33,171 bases of DNA, taken from positions 1 to 33,171 of the forward strand of contig NZ_CADIKF010000072.1 in NCBI RefSeq assembly GCF_902859875.1. The letters run 5' to 3'. This stretch comes from Paraburkholderia solisilvae. Lineage in GTDB: Bacteria; Pseudomonadota; Gammaproteobacteria; Burkholderiales; Burkholderiaceae. The position numbers and the translations under genes were made by a program. Positions 1-7,929 of the stretch are shown piece after piece (within the stretch, counting starts at the first letter, position 1; each line of letters opens with the position of its first letter). A model generated the notes under the pieces. It saw only the letters and a program-made list of their open reading frames with translations, had not been told where the DNA came from and ran no database searches.

Positions 1-110
1 GCGACGAGCGCCCGGTACGCGTCCATGCCGGATATCGACGCCGCCTTCATCGTTTCGGCGGACGGCGGGAACACGCGGCGTTCCTGAAGAACGGATTCAA
101 TCGCTGACAT
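1..110 (-). CDS. acs: Acetyl-CoA synthetase, N-terminal fragment (partial)
   Basis: The first 36 codons of a minus-strand gene run off the left edge of the window. The translation begins MSAIESVLQERRVFPP and continues through SGMDAYRALVA, which matches the characteristic start of AMP-forming acetyl-CoA synthetases. These enzymes activate acetate with ATP and CoA in the cytoplasm. The ATG at 108-110 is preceded by an AAGGGG ribosome binding site about seven bases upstream, which fixes the start. The adenylation domain and the regulatory acetyl-lysine site lie outside the window, so the identification rests on the N-terminus alone. The next gene diverges after about 730 non-coding bases, which probably hold the acs promoter. 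Confidence 0.85.
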   Translation of the reverse strand, partial: MSAIESVLQERRVFPPSAETMKAASISGMDAYRALV

Positions 111-352
111 CGACTACCCCTTGGTGAAGATGAAACGTAAACCTGTTGCTGCGTGACGTGGACACGCGGTGTTGCGCTTGTCGCTAGCGCGCCGTGCAGG
201 CGCCTGTCTCTCTACCCTCATGCGCAACGAAATCGGCCGGCTCTTCCCATCGACGCGCAAACCGGCCTGCGGCAGCGCAACATCGGCATCGCTACCTGCT
301 CGCGCGGCATTGCGTTGCACGGATCGCGCAATGGGCAAACTGCCTTCATCCC

Positions 353-380
353 GCACGGTAAGCGTTGCAACTTACCGTGC
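353..380. repeat. Perfect 10-bp inverted repeat with 8-base loop
   Basis: The arms GCACGGTAAG (353-362) and CTTACCGTGC (371-380) are exact reverse complements separated by CGTTGCAA. There is no T-run on either side, so it does not look like an intrinsic terminator. It lies about 243 bases upstream of acs and could be an operator or an RNA hairpin in the acs leader. Confidence 0.6.
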
Positions 381-455
381 ACTTACGCGGCTTTGCGCAT
401 TCGGGTCATCCCCTATTCCGGGCGCGGCATAACGCATTCAAACAACAAGTGATTC

Positions 456-483
456 GACTCGCGGCGACGGTTATTCGCGAGTC
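456..483. repeat. Perfect 8-bp inverted repeat with 12-base spacer
   Basis: The arms GACTCGCG (456-463) and CGCGAGTC (476-483) are exact reverse complements. It is the second dyad in the acs-UPF0114 intergenic region. No T-run follows. A regulatory role is inference only. Confidence 0.45.
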
Positions 484-842
484 CATGCAAGCGGTTCGCA
501 AGCCCGCATCGGTATCCCGCGTTCGACGAAGGCCGGCACGACACATCGAACATCAAGCCCGTTGCTGCCATGCTAACTGAACTGGTCATTCCGGTTCCAG
601 CGGCACTGCAACGAGCATGGCTGATCAGGCCGTCGCGCATTGGCCGGCATTGCCGTTTCGTCATCTCAATCGGAACAGCGCGTGCCCTCAAGCGCGCCGC
701 CATGATCCGCGCCAGCGCGTCACGGACGGGTGTCGCGGTACAATGTCGCGCCCCGCGCACCCGATGTCGCTGCGAGAGGCGGGCCGCAGTACCGGCTCCC
801 GGCAATTCGACCGTATGCCTACTTCCGCCATCCTGACCGCCT

Positions 843-1445
843 ATGTCCGCTTCGAACCTCGATCCCGGCAGCCGCCCGCCGCGCCGTCGCATGCGTCCGC
901 TGCCGGCCGTCATCTTCATGAGCCGCTGGCTGCAGGTGCCGCTGTACCTGGGCCTGATCATCGCGCAAGCAGTCTATGTGGTGCTGTTCCTGAAGGAAGT
1001 CTGGCACCTCGTCACGTCCGCGTTCAAGCTCGACGAAACCAGCACGATGCTGGTCGTGCTGAGCTTGATCGACGTGGTGATGATCTCGAATCTGCTGATC
1101 ATGGTGATCGTCGGCGGTTATGAAACGTTCGTGTCGCGGCTCGGCGTCGAAGGTCATCCGGACGAGCCCGAATGGCTCGATCATGTGAACGCAGGCGTGC
1201 TGAAAGTCAAACTCTCGATGGCGCTGATCAGCATCTCGTCGATTCATCTGCTGAAGACCTTCATCGACCCCGATCAGCGCAGCGAGCACGCGATCATGTG
1301 GCAAGTGCTGATTCATCTGTCGTTCCTCGTGTCGGCCGTGGTGATGGCGTGGGTCGACCGCCTGACCACGCATACGCATCCGGAACACTTCCACGAGCCC
1401 GCCGCACGGCAACCGGTTTCCCCTCCCATGAAGGCGCAAGAGTGA
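843..1445 (+). CDS. UPF0114 (TIGR00645/YqhA) family inner-membrane protein
   Basis: This is a 200-residue membrane protein. It has hydrophobic segments at roughly residues 25-48, 72-95, 118-140 and 155-178, and the family signature LDETSTMLVVLSLIDVVMIS with YETFVSRL after the second segment. Those features identify the UPF0114/YqhA family of TIGR00645-type proteins, whose function is unsettled. The N-terminus is basic and proline-rich before the first segment. No strong ribosome binding site precedes the ATG at 843, and a later ATG (near codon 26) is an alternative start. The gene ends 55 bases before fumarase on the same strand, so the two may be co-transcribed. The family call is firm; the physiological role is not known. 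Confidence 0.85.
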   Translation: MSASNLDPGSRPPRRRMRPLPAVIFMSRWLQVPLYLGLIIAQAVYVVLFLKEVWHLVTSAFKLDETSTMLVVLSLIDVVMISNLLIMVIVGGYETFVSRLGVEGHPDEPEWLDHVNAGVLKVKLSMALISISSIHLLKTFIDPDQRSEHAIMWQVLIHLSFLVSAVVMAWVDRLTTHTHPEHFHEPAARQPVSPPMKAQE

Positions 1446-1500
1446 TCGCGCAGCCTTTGCGATCACGATTAGAAACGCCAATGTCCCCACTGAGCTAGCT

Positions 1501-3024
1501 ATGACCGTTATCAAACAGGAAGATCTGATTCAAAGCATCGCCGATTCGCTGCAGTACATCAGCTATTACCACCCGCAGGACTACATTCAGGCGCTAGGCC
1601 GCGCGTACGAGCTCGAAGAAAGCCCCGCCGCGAAAGACGCGATCGCGCAGATCCTGACCAACAGCCGCATGTGCGCCGAAGGCCACCGGCCGATCTGCCA
1701 GGACACCGGCATCGTCACCGTGTTCGTGAAGGTCGGCATGGATGTGCGCTGGGACGGCGCGACGATGGGCGTCACCGAGATGATCAACGAAGGCGTGCGC
1801 CGCGGTTATCTGCATCCGGAGAACGTGCTGCGCGCGTCGATCGTGAGCCCGCCCGAGGGCGCGCGCAAGAACACGAAGGACAATACGCCGGCCGTGATCC
1901 ACTACGAGATCGTGCCGGGCGACAAGGTCGACGTGCAGGTGGCGGCCAAGGGCGGCGGCTCGGAGAACAAGTCGAAGTTCGCGATGCTCAACCCGTCCGA
2001 TTCGATCGTCGACTGGGTGCTCAAGACCGTGCCGACGATGGGCGCGGGCTGGTGTCCGCCGGGCATGCTCGGTATCGGCATCGGCGGCACGGCCGAGAAG
2101 GCAATGCTGATGGCCAAGGAATCGCTGATGGATGCGATCGATATCCAGGAGATCATCGCGCGCGGCCCGCGTGACTGGATCGAGGAACTGCGCGTCGAGC
2201 TGCATGAGAAGGTGAATGCGCTCGGCATCGGCGCGCAGGGTCTGGGCGGCCTTGCGACCGTGCTCGACGTGAAGATCCTGGCCGCGCCGACGCATGCGGC
2301 GAGCAAGCCGATCGCGATGATCCCGAATTGCGCGGCCACGCGTCACGCGCACTTCACGCTCGATGGCTCGGGTGTCGCGCGGCTCGAACCGCCGTCGCTC
2401 GATGCGTGGCCGAAGGTGCAGTGGACCGCGAACGTCGAGACGAGCCGGCGCGTCGATCTGAACACGCTCACGCCGGCGGAAGTGGCGAGCTGGAAGCCGG
2501 GCCAGACGCTGCTGCTCTCCGGCCGGATGCTGACGGGCCGCGACGCCGCGCACAAGCGCATTGCCGACATGCTCGCAAACGGCGAAAAACTGCCGGTCGA
2601 TTTCACGAACCGGGTGATCTACTACGTCGGTCCGGTCGATCCGGTGCGCGACGAAGCGGTCGGCCCAGCAGGTCCGACGACGTCGACGCGGATGGACAAG
2701 TTCACCGAGATGATGCTTGCGCAGACGGGGCTGATCTCGATGATCGGCAAGGCCGAGCGGGGTCCGGTCGCGATCGAGGCGATCAAGAAGCACAAGGCGG
2801 CGTATCTGATGGCGGTCGGCGGCGCCGCGTATCTGGTGTCGAAGGCGATTCGCAGCGCGAAGGTGCTCGCGTTCGAAGACCTCGGCATGGAAGCGATCTA
2901 TGAATTCGACGTCGAGGATATGCCGGTGACGGTGGCCGTCGATGCACACGGCACGTCCGTGCATCAGACGGGACCGAAAGAATGGCAGGCGAAGATCGGC
3001 AAGATTCCGGTCGCCACCGTTTAA
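1501..3024 (+). CDS. fumA: Class I fumarate hydratase (4Fe-4S)
   Basis: This 507-residue protein is a full-length single-chain class I fumarase, which interconverts fumarate and malate in the TCA cycle. The N-terminal alpha domain and the C-terminal beta domain are both present. The three cysteines expected to hold the oxygen-sensitive 4Fe-4S cluster are visible: C66 in ICQDTG, C185 in GWCPPGM and C277 in NCAATRHAHF. GPTTSTRMD and GKAERGP are typical of the beta domain. The ATG at 1501 has only a weak ribosome binding site. A strong terminator follows at 3050. Bacterioferritin lies immediately downstream, which fits with the iron requirement of the enzyme, but the terminator argues for separate transcripts. 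Tartrate dehydratase is the nearest alternative family; the length and motifs favour fumarase. Confidence 0.95.
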   Translation: MTVIKQEDLIQSIADSLQYISYYHPQDYIQALGRAYELEESPAAKDAIAQILTNSRMCAEGHRPICQDTGIVTVFVKVGMDVRWDGATMGVTEMINEGVRRGYLHPENVLRASIVSPPEGARKNTKDNTPAVIHYEIVPGDKVDVQVAAKGGGSENKSKFAMLNPSDSIVDWVLKTVPTMGAGWCPPGMLGIGIGGTAEKAMLMAKESLMDAIDIQEIIARGPRDWIEELRVELHEKVNALGIGAQGLGGLATVLDVKILAAPTHAASKPIAMIPNCAATRHAHFTLDGSGVARLEPPSLDAWPKVQWTANVETSRRVDLNTLTPAEVASWKPGQTLLLSGRMLTGRDAAHKRIADMLANGEKLPVDFTNRVIYYVGPVDPVRDEAVGPAGPTTSTRMDKFTEMMLAQTGLISMIGKAERGPVAIEAIKKHKAAYLMAVGGAAYLVSKAIRSAKVLAFEDLGMEAIYEFDVEDMPVTVAVDAHGTSVHQTGPKEWQAKIGKIPVATV

Positions 3025-3049
3025 GCGTTATTCACTTTTTTAAAGCGGC

Positions 3050-3079
3050 AAGCCGGGGCTTCAGGCCTCGGCTTTTTTA
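3050..3079 (+). terminator. Rho-independent terminator after fumarase
   Basis: AAGCCGGGGC (3050-3059) pairs with GCCTCGGCTT (3065-3074) with one G-T position, and a run of T follows to 3078. It begins 25 bases after the fumarase stop codon. Confidence 0.9.
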
Positions 3080-3107
3080 TGCCCGCAGCGTCTCGCAATT
3101 TAATTTG

Positions 3108-3122
3108 CGAGAACGATTCTCA
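3108..3122. promoter_or_regulatory. Candidate Fur box upstream of bfr
   Basis: On the minus strand the sequence is TGAGAATCGTTCTCG. It matches the 7-1-7 Fur consensus TGATAATnATTATCA at ten of fourteen positions and is strongly dyadic (GAGAA/TTCTC). It lies 90 bases upstream of the bacterioferritin start. Fur control of bfr is known in other proteobacteria, but whether it represses or activates here cannot be told. Confidence 0.5.
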
Positions 3123-3212
3123 TCAGCAACTTCTGTTCTTGGCAATTTCGAATCAGACGTTTATTGTTGTGGGAAATCAGATCCCCCCAGTTTTCCAAGA
3201 GGTCACACCATC

Positions 3213-3695
<483 letters not shown>

Positions 3696-3947
3696 GCGTG
3701 GTGGGCTGATCGATGCGCGGTGCTCTGACGTGAGGTCGAGGTGCCGCGCGCGGACTGCTTGAGTGTCATCTGTGTTGTGCTTCGGTCGTACTGCTTCTGT
3801 CCTGCTGCTTTCATCCTGCTTTTCACGTGCTTTTAACCTGATAAACTGCCGGCCATTCGCATCGCGCCTTGCACGGCCGGCAACCCTCATGATCACGCGC
3901 CGTCGCGTGCGGTGCGCGAATTTCGACCCGAGCGCTCTTTTCGTTCC

Positions 3948-4940
3948 ATGACCGCTTCACTGTCCGCTTCAATCCCCGCAAGCGCCGCGGCCACGGTTGC
4001 CGCAACGCCCCGTGCCGCGACTGCGGGGGCCGCGCGCGCGCCGGTCGGTATTTTCGATTCAGGTCTCGGCGGTCTGTCGGTGTTGCGGGCGATACGCACA
4101 CAATTACCCGCAGAAGAGGCGATCTATGTCGCGGATTCGCAGTACGCGCCATACGGCGAACGCGACGACGACTTCATCTCCGACCGCACGCTTGCGATCG
4201 GCGAATGGCTGATCGCGCAAGGCGCGAAAGCACTGGTGGTCGCCTGCAATACGGCAACCGCGCAATCAATCGCGCTGGCACGCGAGCGTCTGCCGATTCC
4301 CGTGATCGGCGTCGAGCCCGGCATCAAACCCGCCGCACTGCAATCGAAGACCCACGTCGCCGGCGTGCTCGCCACGCAGGTTACGCTGCGCAGTGCGCGA
4401 TTTCTCGCGCTGCACGAGCGCTACGCGGCCGATTGCACCTTTCTTTGCCAGCCCGGCCACGGCCTCGTGGAAGCGATCGAGCGATGCGATCTCGATTCAG
4501 CTCAATTGCGCGCGCTGCTGCGAAGCTATCTGCAGCCGATGCTCGACGCCGGCGCCGACACGCTGGTGCTCGGCTGCACGCACTATCCGTTTCTCGATGC
4601 GACGATCCGCGATCTCGTCGGTGACCGTCTGACGCTGATCGACACCAGCGTCGCGATCGCACGTCAGCTGGAGCGCGTGCTGGAGCAACACGGCTTGCGC
4701 GCGACGCGACATGAGGCGGCCGGCACGCCGCGTTTCTGTTCGACCAACGACGGCGTGCATCTGCAACAACTGTATCGAGCCCTGCTCAATATCGAGGCGC
4801 CGGTCGAACGGGTGCACATTCCGTCTCGTCGGACGATTGAACTCGATGCGCTGGCCAAAACCGATGCGGGTCCGACGAGCCACGTCGACGCGCCTGTCAT
4901 ATTCGCCGCCCGCTCCCGCCCCGAACCGGAACCTGCCTGA
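3948..4940 (+). CDS. murI: Glutamate racemase
   Basis: The 330-residue product converts L-glutamate to D-glutamate for peptidoglycan precursors. The substrate motif IFDSGLGGLS is at residues 35-44. The two catalytic cysteines are C100 in VVACNTATA and C210 in LGCTHYP. The ATG at 3948 is chosen because the family domain starts at about residue 32. That still leaves an alanine-rich N-terminal extension of about 30 residues, which is unusual for the family and may be unstructured. The frame continues upstream to 3912, but that start lacks support. C-terminal residues past about 310 are also a loose tail. A terminator directly abuts the stop codon, so murI probably forms a single-gene unit between bfr and bfd. 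Confidence 0.95.
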   Translation: MTASLSASIPASAAATVAATPRAATAGAARAPVGIFDSGLGGLSVLRAIRTQLPAEEAIYVADSQYAPYGERDDDFISDRTLAIGEWLIAQGAKALVVACNTATAQSIALARERLPIPVIGVEPGIKPAALQSKTHVAGVLATQVTLRSARFLALHERYAADCTFLCQPGHGLVEAIERCDLDSAQLRALLRSYLQPMLDAGADTLVLGCTHYPFLDATIRDLVGDRLTLIDTSVAIARQLERVLEQHGLRATRHEAAGTPRFCSTNDGVHLQQLYRALLNIEAPVERVHIPSRRTIELDALAKTDAGPTSHVDAPVIFAARSRPEPEPA

Positions 4941-4981
4941 GCGGGCGGCGGCTCGGCCACCCCCTTCCGCCACGCTTTTTT
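4941..4981 (+). terminator. Rho-independent terminator after murI
   Basis: GCG plus GGCGG (4941-4948) pairs with CCGCC plus CGC (4967-4975) around a bulged A, giving eight GC-rich base pairs with an 18-base loop. A run of six T follows (4976-4981). It begins at the base after the stop codon of murI. Confidence 0.65.
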
Positions 4982-5243
4982 CAGGCTATATCGCCGCCAT
5001 CCAAGCCTGCCGTGCAAAGCGGCGAAACAGCCAAACCGTGCGCATGTAGCTTCCTGGGGCCGCATCCGCCCGGCCTCCGCGTCGGCCCACGCGGCGCCGC
5101 CCCGCTCCCCTGCGCGACGCCCGGCCGCTCGCCAACCGCTTCCACGCCGCTTCCCAGCCGCTCCCTGCGTGCGCCATCCCACCTCCAACCGGCGAAAACC
5201 CTGCCAGGGGACTGGTTTTGTTACAAAATTCCCAACGAACCGC
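4982..5243. other. Non-coding stretch upstream of bfd
   Basis: The stretch from the murI stop to the bfd start is about 365 bases. Beyond the terminator and the bfd promoter, the middle part is C-rich with no recognisable gene. A short open frame at 5012-5284 has no homology that I recognise and no ribosome binding site. Confidence 0.5.
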
Positions 5244-5280
5244 TTGCCAAATGGTTGCTAGAAAATGATAATAATTCGCA
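5244..5280 (+). promoter_or_regulatory. Sigma-70 promoter with overlapping Fur box (bfd-tonB-exbBD)
   Basis: TTGCCA (5244-5249) and GATAAT (5267-5272) are separated by 17 bases, a near-consensus sigma-70 promoter. The sequence TGATAATAATTCGCA (5266-5280) matches the 7-1-7 Fur consensus at twelve of fourteen positions and covers the -10 element. Binding of Fur-Fe2+ here would block RNA polymerase, so the downstream genes should be switched on by iron starvation. The local sequence is also visibly more AT-rich than its surroundings. Confidence 0.85.
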
Positions 5281-5305
5281 TTAACGTTGCCTATCGCGAT
5301 CCACC

Positions 5306-5542
5306 ATGATTGTCTGCGTGTGCAAATCTGTCTCTGACCGGAAAATCCGGGCGTCGATCGCCGAAGGCATCGATACCTTCGACGAACTGCAGTTCGAACT
5401 CGGCGTTGCCATTTGCTGCGGCAAGTGCGAGGAATCCGTGCGCGATGTCATGGCGCAAAGCGGCGTCTGCGCGAGCCGTTGCGGCGTTGAGCCGCAGGTA
5501 GAGGCCGTGCCGCTGACCTTCTACGAACGCAAGGCCGCGTAA
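5306..5542 (+). CDS. bfd: Bacterioferritin-associated ferredoxin
   Basis: This 78-residue protein has the BFD-like 2Fe-2S fold. The four cluster cysteines are C4 and C6 (VCVCKSV) and C38 and C41 (CCGKC), the spacing found in Bfd. Bfd docks on bacterioferritin and passes electrons to the haem so that stored iron is released as Fe2+. The C-terminal tail after residue 60 is not conserved in the family as I know it. The gene starts about 25 bases downstream of the Fur box and is followed on the same strand by a micro-ORF, tonB, exbB and exbD, which suggests one iron-starvation operon combining iron release and uptake. The target bfr is encoded 1.6 kb upstream. Confidence 0.95.
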   Translation: MIVCVCKSVSDRKIRASIAEGIDTFDELQFELGVAICCGKCEESVRDVMAQSGVCASRCGVEPQVEAVPLTFYERKAA

Positions 5543-5644
5543 AATCTGCCGGCGCGGCAGTCTCCGCGCTCAACCGCCGTCAGCAAGCCACCGTCTTTCG
5601 CCATCGGTACTCAGCCAGCGACACGATTCCTCGAGGAGTTCGGG

Positions 5645-5707
5645 ATGGAATTGCTGATCGGTTTCGTCACCACGCTGTGCATCTCGCTACTGATATTTCG
5701 CCAATGA
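5645..5707 (+). CDS. Micro-ORF: 20-residue hydrophobic peptide
   Basis: The frame encodes MELLIGFVTT followed by LCISLLIFRQ and a TGA stop. AGGAG (5634-5638) sits six bases before the ATG, which is a better ribosome binding site than that of several large genes nearby. The peptide is almost entirely a single hydrophobic helix with an acidic N-terminus and a basic RQ end, so insertion in the inner membrane is plausible. It lies between bfd (103 bases upstream) and tonB (48 bases downstream) on the same strand. It could be a small membrane protein assisting the TonB-ExbB-ExbD complex or a leader peptide for tonB. I do not recognise a named family. Reality of translation is inferred only from the ribosome binding site and composition. 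Confidence 0.5.
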   Translation: MELLIGFVTTLCISLLIFRQ

Positions 5708-5755
5708 CGTTGCTTCGCCTGACGTGCTGCATCGACGGCGCACCGCTCCGCTAAC

Positions 5756-6502
5756 ATGCAGGCCTCCTCTCCCATCACGGCAGGCTTTCCGCCGGCCGGC
5801 GCCGCCCGGTTCAATCCGCGTCTTGCGACGGCGGTCGCCGTCGTTGTCGCCGCGCATATCGCGCTGGTCGTCATCGCGTTGACGATGCGCGACAAGCCGT
5901 TGCCGAAACCCGTCGAACTTCGCTCGATCACGGCCGAACTGATCAGCCCGCCCACGCCTGCGGCGGCCGCGCCGGTCGCGATTCAATCGACCGCGACGCC
6001 GCCGCCGAAGCCCGTGCCGCCAGTGCATCGCGAGAAGCCGAAGGTTCAGCCGCGCCCGACGCCCGTGCCTAGGCCGACCCCGACGCCGCTGCCCGAAGCC
6101 GCCGCGCCGTCGCAGCATGAAATCGCGGCGCCCGAACCGGCGCCGCCTGCACCGCCCGCGCCCGCCGCTCCGGCCGAACCCGCCGCGCCCGCAGCCGGCA
6201 AGCCGACGCTCGCGCTGTCGGCGCCGAAGAACGTCTCGCATCTCGATTGCAGCATCGTCGCGCCGGACTACCCGGCGCTGTCGCGCCGTCGCGGCGAAAG
6301 CGGCACCGCGTTCGTGCGCTTCGTGGTCGGGCTGACCGGCAAGATCGAGAATATCGAGCTGAAAAAGAGCAGCGGTTTCGATCGCCTCGATGATGCCGCG
6401 CTGTCGGCGATGCGCTCGAGTACCTGCAAGCCGTATCTGGAAAACGGCCAGCCGATCCGCGCAACGTATACCCAGCCGTTCGAATTCGGCCTGAAAGACT
6501 GA
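5756..6502 (+). CDS. tonB: TonB family energy transducer
   Basis: This 248-residue protein has the three-part layout of TonB. A single membrane segment lies at about residues 23-44. A long Pro/Ala/Lys-rich periplasmic linker at about 60-150 contains PTPVPRPTPTPLP and PAPPAPPAPAAP-type repeats. The C-terminal TonB domain at about 165-248 has YPALSRRRGESGTAFVRF and ends YTQPFEFGLKD. TonB carries proton-motive energy from ExbB-ExbD to outer-membrane siderophore and haem receptors. The first N-terminal residues before the membrane segment contain no other domain. It is 47 bases upstream of exbB on the same strand. No TonB-dependent receptor is encoded in the window, so its receptors are elsewhere. 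Confidence 0.95.
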   Translation: MQASSPITAGFPPAGAARFNPRLATAVAVVVAAHIALVVIALTMRDKPLPKPVELRSITAELISPPTPAAAAPVAIQSTATPPPKPVPPVHREKPKVQPRPTPVPRPTPTPLPEAAAPSQHEIAAPEPAPPAPPAPAAPAEPAAPAAGKPTLALSAPKNVSHLDCSIVAPDYPALSRRRGESGTAFVRFVVGLTGKIENIELKKSSGFDRLDDAALSAMRSSTCKPYLENGQPIRATYTQPFEFGLKD

Positions 6503-6555
6503 ACCCGACTGAATCGTCGAACTGCTGACGCAGTTTTCAAAAACAAGGAATGGCA

Positions 6556-7314
6556 ATGCAAAACTACGGTATGGCCCACGTATGGGCGCAAGGGGACTTC
6601 GTGACACGCGGTATCGCGATCGCGCTCCTCATCATGTCGGTGCTGTCGTGGACCGTGATCGTCGTCAAGAGCCTCGGCGTGATGCGCCTGAACCGGCTGA
6701 CGAAGAATGCCGAACGCGCATTCTGGCATTCGGACGATCTCGCCGAAGGCATCACGAAACTCGGCAGCGGCAAGTCGACGCCGCAGGACAACCCGTTCCT
6801 CGCGCTCGCGCTGTCGGGCCAGGAAGCCGCCGATCACCATCATCAGACGCAGCCGCATCTGCATGACCGGATGGACGTGTCCGACTGGATCACGCGCTGC
6901 CTGAAAGACACAATGGACGATTGCGTCGGACGCATGCAAAGCGGCCTCGCGATTCTCGCGTCGATCGGCAGCACCGCGCCGTTCGTCGGTCTGTTCGGCA
7001 CGGTGTGGGGCATCTATCACGCACTGCTCACGATCGGCGCGACCGGTCAGTCGTCGATCGACCAGGTGGCAGGCCCGGTCGGCGAGGCGCTGATCATGAC
7101 CGCAGCGGGTCTGTTCGTCGCGATTCCCGCAGTGCTCGCTTATAACGCGCTGACGCGCGCGAACAAGACCATCGTCACGAAGCTGAACCGTTTCGCGCAC
7201 GGCCTGCATGCGTTCTTCGTGACGGGCGCGCGCCTGTCGTCGTCCAAACGCAGCCCGGACGGTCTGCGGCTCGCGACGCCGCGCCGTGCCGCTCACGCCG
7301 CCAATGCGAACTGA
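6556..7314 (+). CDS. exbB: Biopolymer transport protein ExbB (MotA/TolQ/ExbB family)
   Basis: The product is a 252-residue inner-membrane proton-channel subunit. Hydrophobic segments lie near residues 15-37, 135-160 and 175-200. The conserved family stretch IGSTAPFVGLFGTVWGI is present in the second segment and AAGLFVAIPAVLAYN in the third. ATG codons occur at 6550 and 6556. The AAGGA at 6545-6549 abuts the first and has proper six-base spacing to the second, so 6556 is preferred. A histidine-rich patch (DHHHQTQPHLHD) in the cytoplasmic loop is unusual and might bind metal. The gene follows tonB and precedes exbD by 16 bases. TolQ is excluded as the better match because of the tonB/exbD context. 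Confidence 0.95.
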   Translation: MQNYGMAHVWAQGDFVTRGIAIALLIMSVLSWTVIVVKSLGVMRLNRLTKNAERAFWHSDDLAEGITKLGSGKSTPQDNPFLALALSGQEAADHHHQTQPHLHDRMDVSDWITRCLKDTMDDCVGRMQSGLAILASIGSTAPFVGLFGTVWGIYHALLTIGATGQSSIDQVAGPVGEALIMTAAGLFVAIPAVLAYNALTRANKTIVTKLNRFAHGLHAFFVTGARLSSSKRSPDGLRLATPRRAAHAANAN

Positions 7315-7330
7315 TTGACGAGGCACTTCG

Positions 7331-7750
7331 ATGGCAATGAGCCCTTTCGCCGGCGATGAAGACGACGGCCTGATGAATGAAATCAACATGACGCCGCTCG
7401 TCGACGTCATGCTGGTGCTCCTGATCGTTTTCATGGTGACCATTCCGGTCATTCGCCATGCAGTGAAGATCGATCTGCCGCACGCGAGCAGCCAGAAGGA
7501 AGACACGAAGCCCGCGCAAATCACCGTATCGATCGATGCGGATGGCGACGTACTGTGGGAAGACAAGAAGATTTCCGACGACGAACTGCGCGCGAAGATC
7601 GCCGCGGCGGCACAACAAACGCCGCAACCGGAACTGCATCTGAACGCGGATCGTAAGGTCGCCTACGAAAAAGTCGCGGATGTGATGTCCGCCGCGCAAG
7701 CGGGCGGACTGACGAAAATCGGTTTCGTGACGCAACCGAAACCGCAATAA
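7331..7750 (+). CDS. exbD: Biopolymer transport protein ExbD
   Basis: This 139-residue protein has a short cytoplasmic N-terminus, one membrane segment at about residues 23-45 and a periplasmic ExbD/TolR domain. The segment contains INMTPLVDVMLVLLIVFMV with the conserved membrane aspartate needed for proton flow. The sequence ends with GLTKIGFVTQPKP, typical of the family. A GAGG ribosome binding site (7320-7323) seven bases before the ATG at 7331 supports that start; a second ATG lies at 7337. It completes the tonB-exbB-exbD module, and a strong terminator lies 116 bases downstream. Confidence 0.95.
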   Translation: MAMSPFAGDEDDGLMNEINMTPLVDVMLVLLIVFMVTIPVIRHAVKIDLPHASSQKEDTKPAQITVSIDADGDVLWEDKKISDDELRAKIAAAAQQTPQPELHLNADRKVAYEKVADVMSAAQAGGLTKIGFVTQPKPQ

Positions 7751-7865
7751 CGGCGGGCCGCGTGATGCGGTGCGCATGCTCTTCCCTGCCCTGCGTAATC
7801 GTTGCGGCCGCATCGATTACGCAAGCGCGCTTCAGACGTTCACCGCTGGACGCAGCAGACAAAGT

Positions 7866-7898
7866 AAAAGGCCTTCATCAACGGATGAAGGCCTTTTT
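7866..7898. terminator. Strong, probably bidirectional terminator after exbD
   Basis: A 14-bp perfect stem, AAAAGGCCTTCATC (7866-7879) with GATGAAGGCCTTTT (7884-7897), has the 4-base loop AACG. T-runs are present in both directions, although the leftward one (TTTTACTTT) is interrupted. It can end the exbD transcript from the left and that of the small secreted peptide from the right. Confidence 0.9.
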
Positions 7899-7929
7899 CA
7901 TTGCGCACTCGGCGCCTTCGGGCAGCGGG

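Larger units (their letters stand above)
111..842. other. Long intergenic stretch between acs and the UPF0114 gene
   Basis: No convincing gene is visible in these 732 bases. The open frames on both strands are arginine- and alanine-rich and look like chance frames in GC-rich DNA. The stretch lies between divergent genes, so it should carry the promoters of both. Two perfect inverted repeats (353-380 and 456-483) are listed separately. A TACAAT at 739-744 could be a -10 element for the rightward gene, but no good -35 is seen 16-18 bases before it. Confidence 0.6.

Noticed and set aside
365..368. Sigma-54-like TTGCA near the inverted repeat upstream of acs
   Set aside because: On the minus strand the -24 GG is not at the right distance from the -12 GC, and it would lie about 250 bases from acs.
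1594..2964. 456-codon open frame on the minus strand across fumarase
   Set aside because: It is antisense to a certain gene, is rich in Arg, His and Asp as expected of a GC-rich shadow frame, and has no family resemblance.
5687..6607. Arg/Gly-rich open frame antisense to tonB
   Set aside because: It mirrors the proline-rich tonB linker; long RRR and GRR runs are an effect of base composition.
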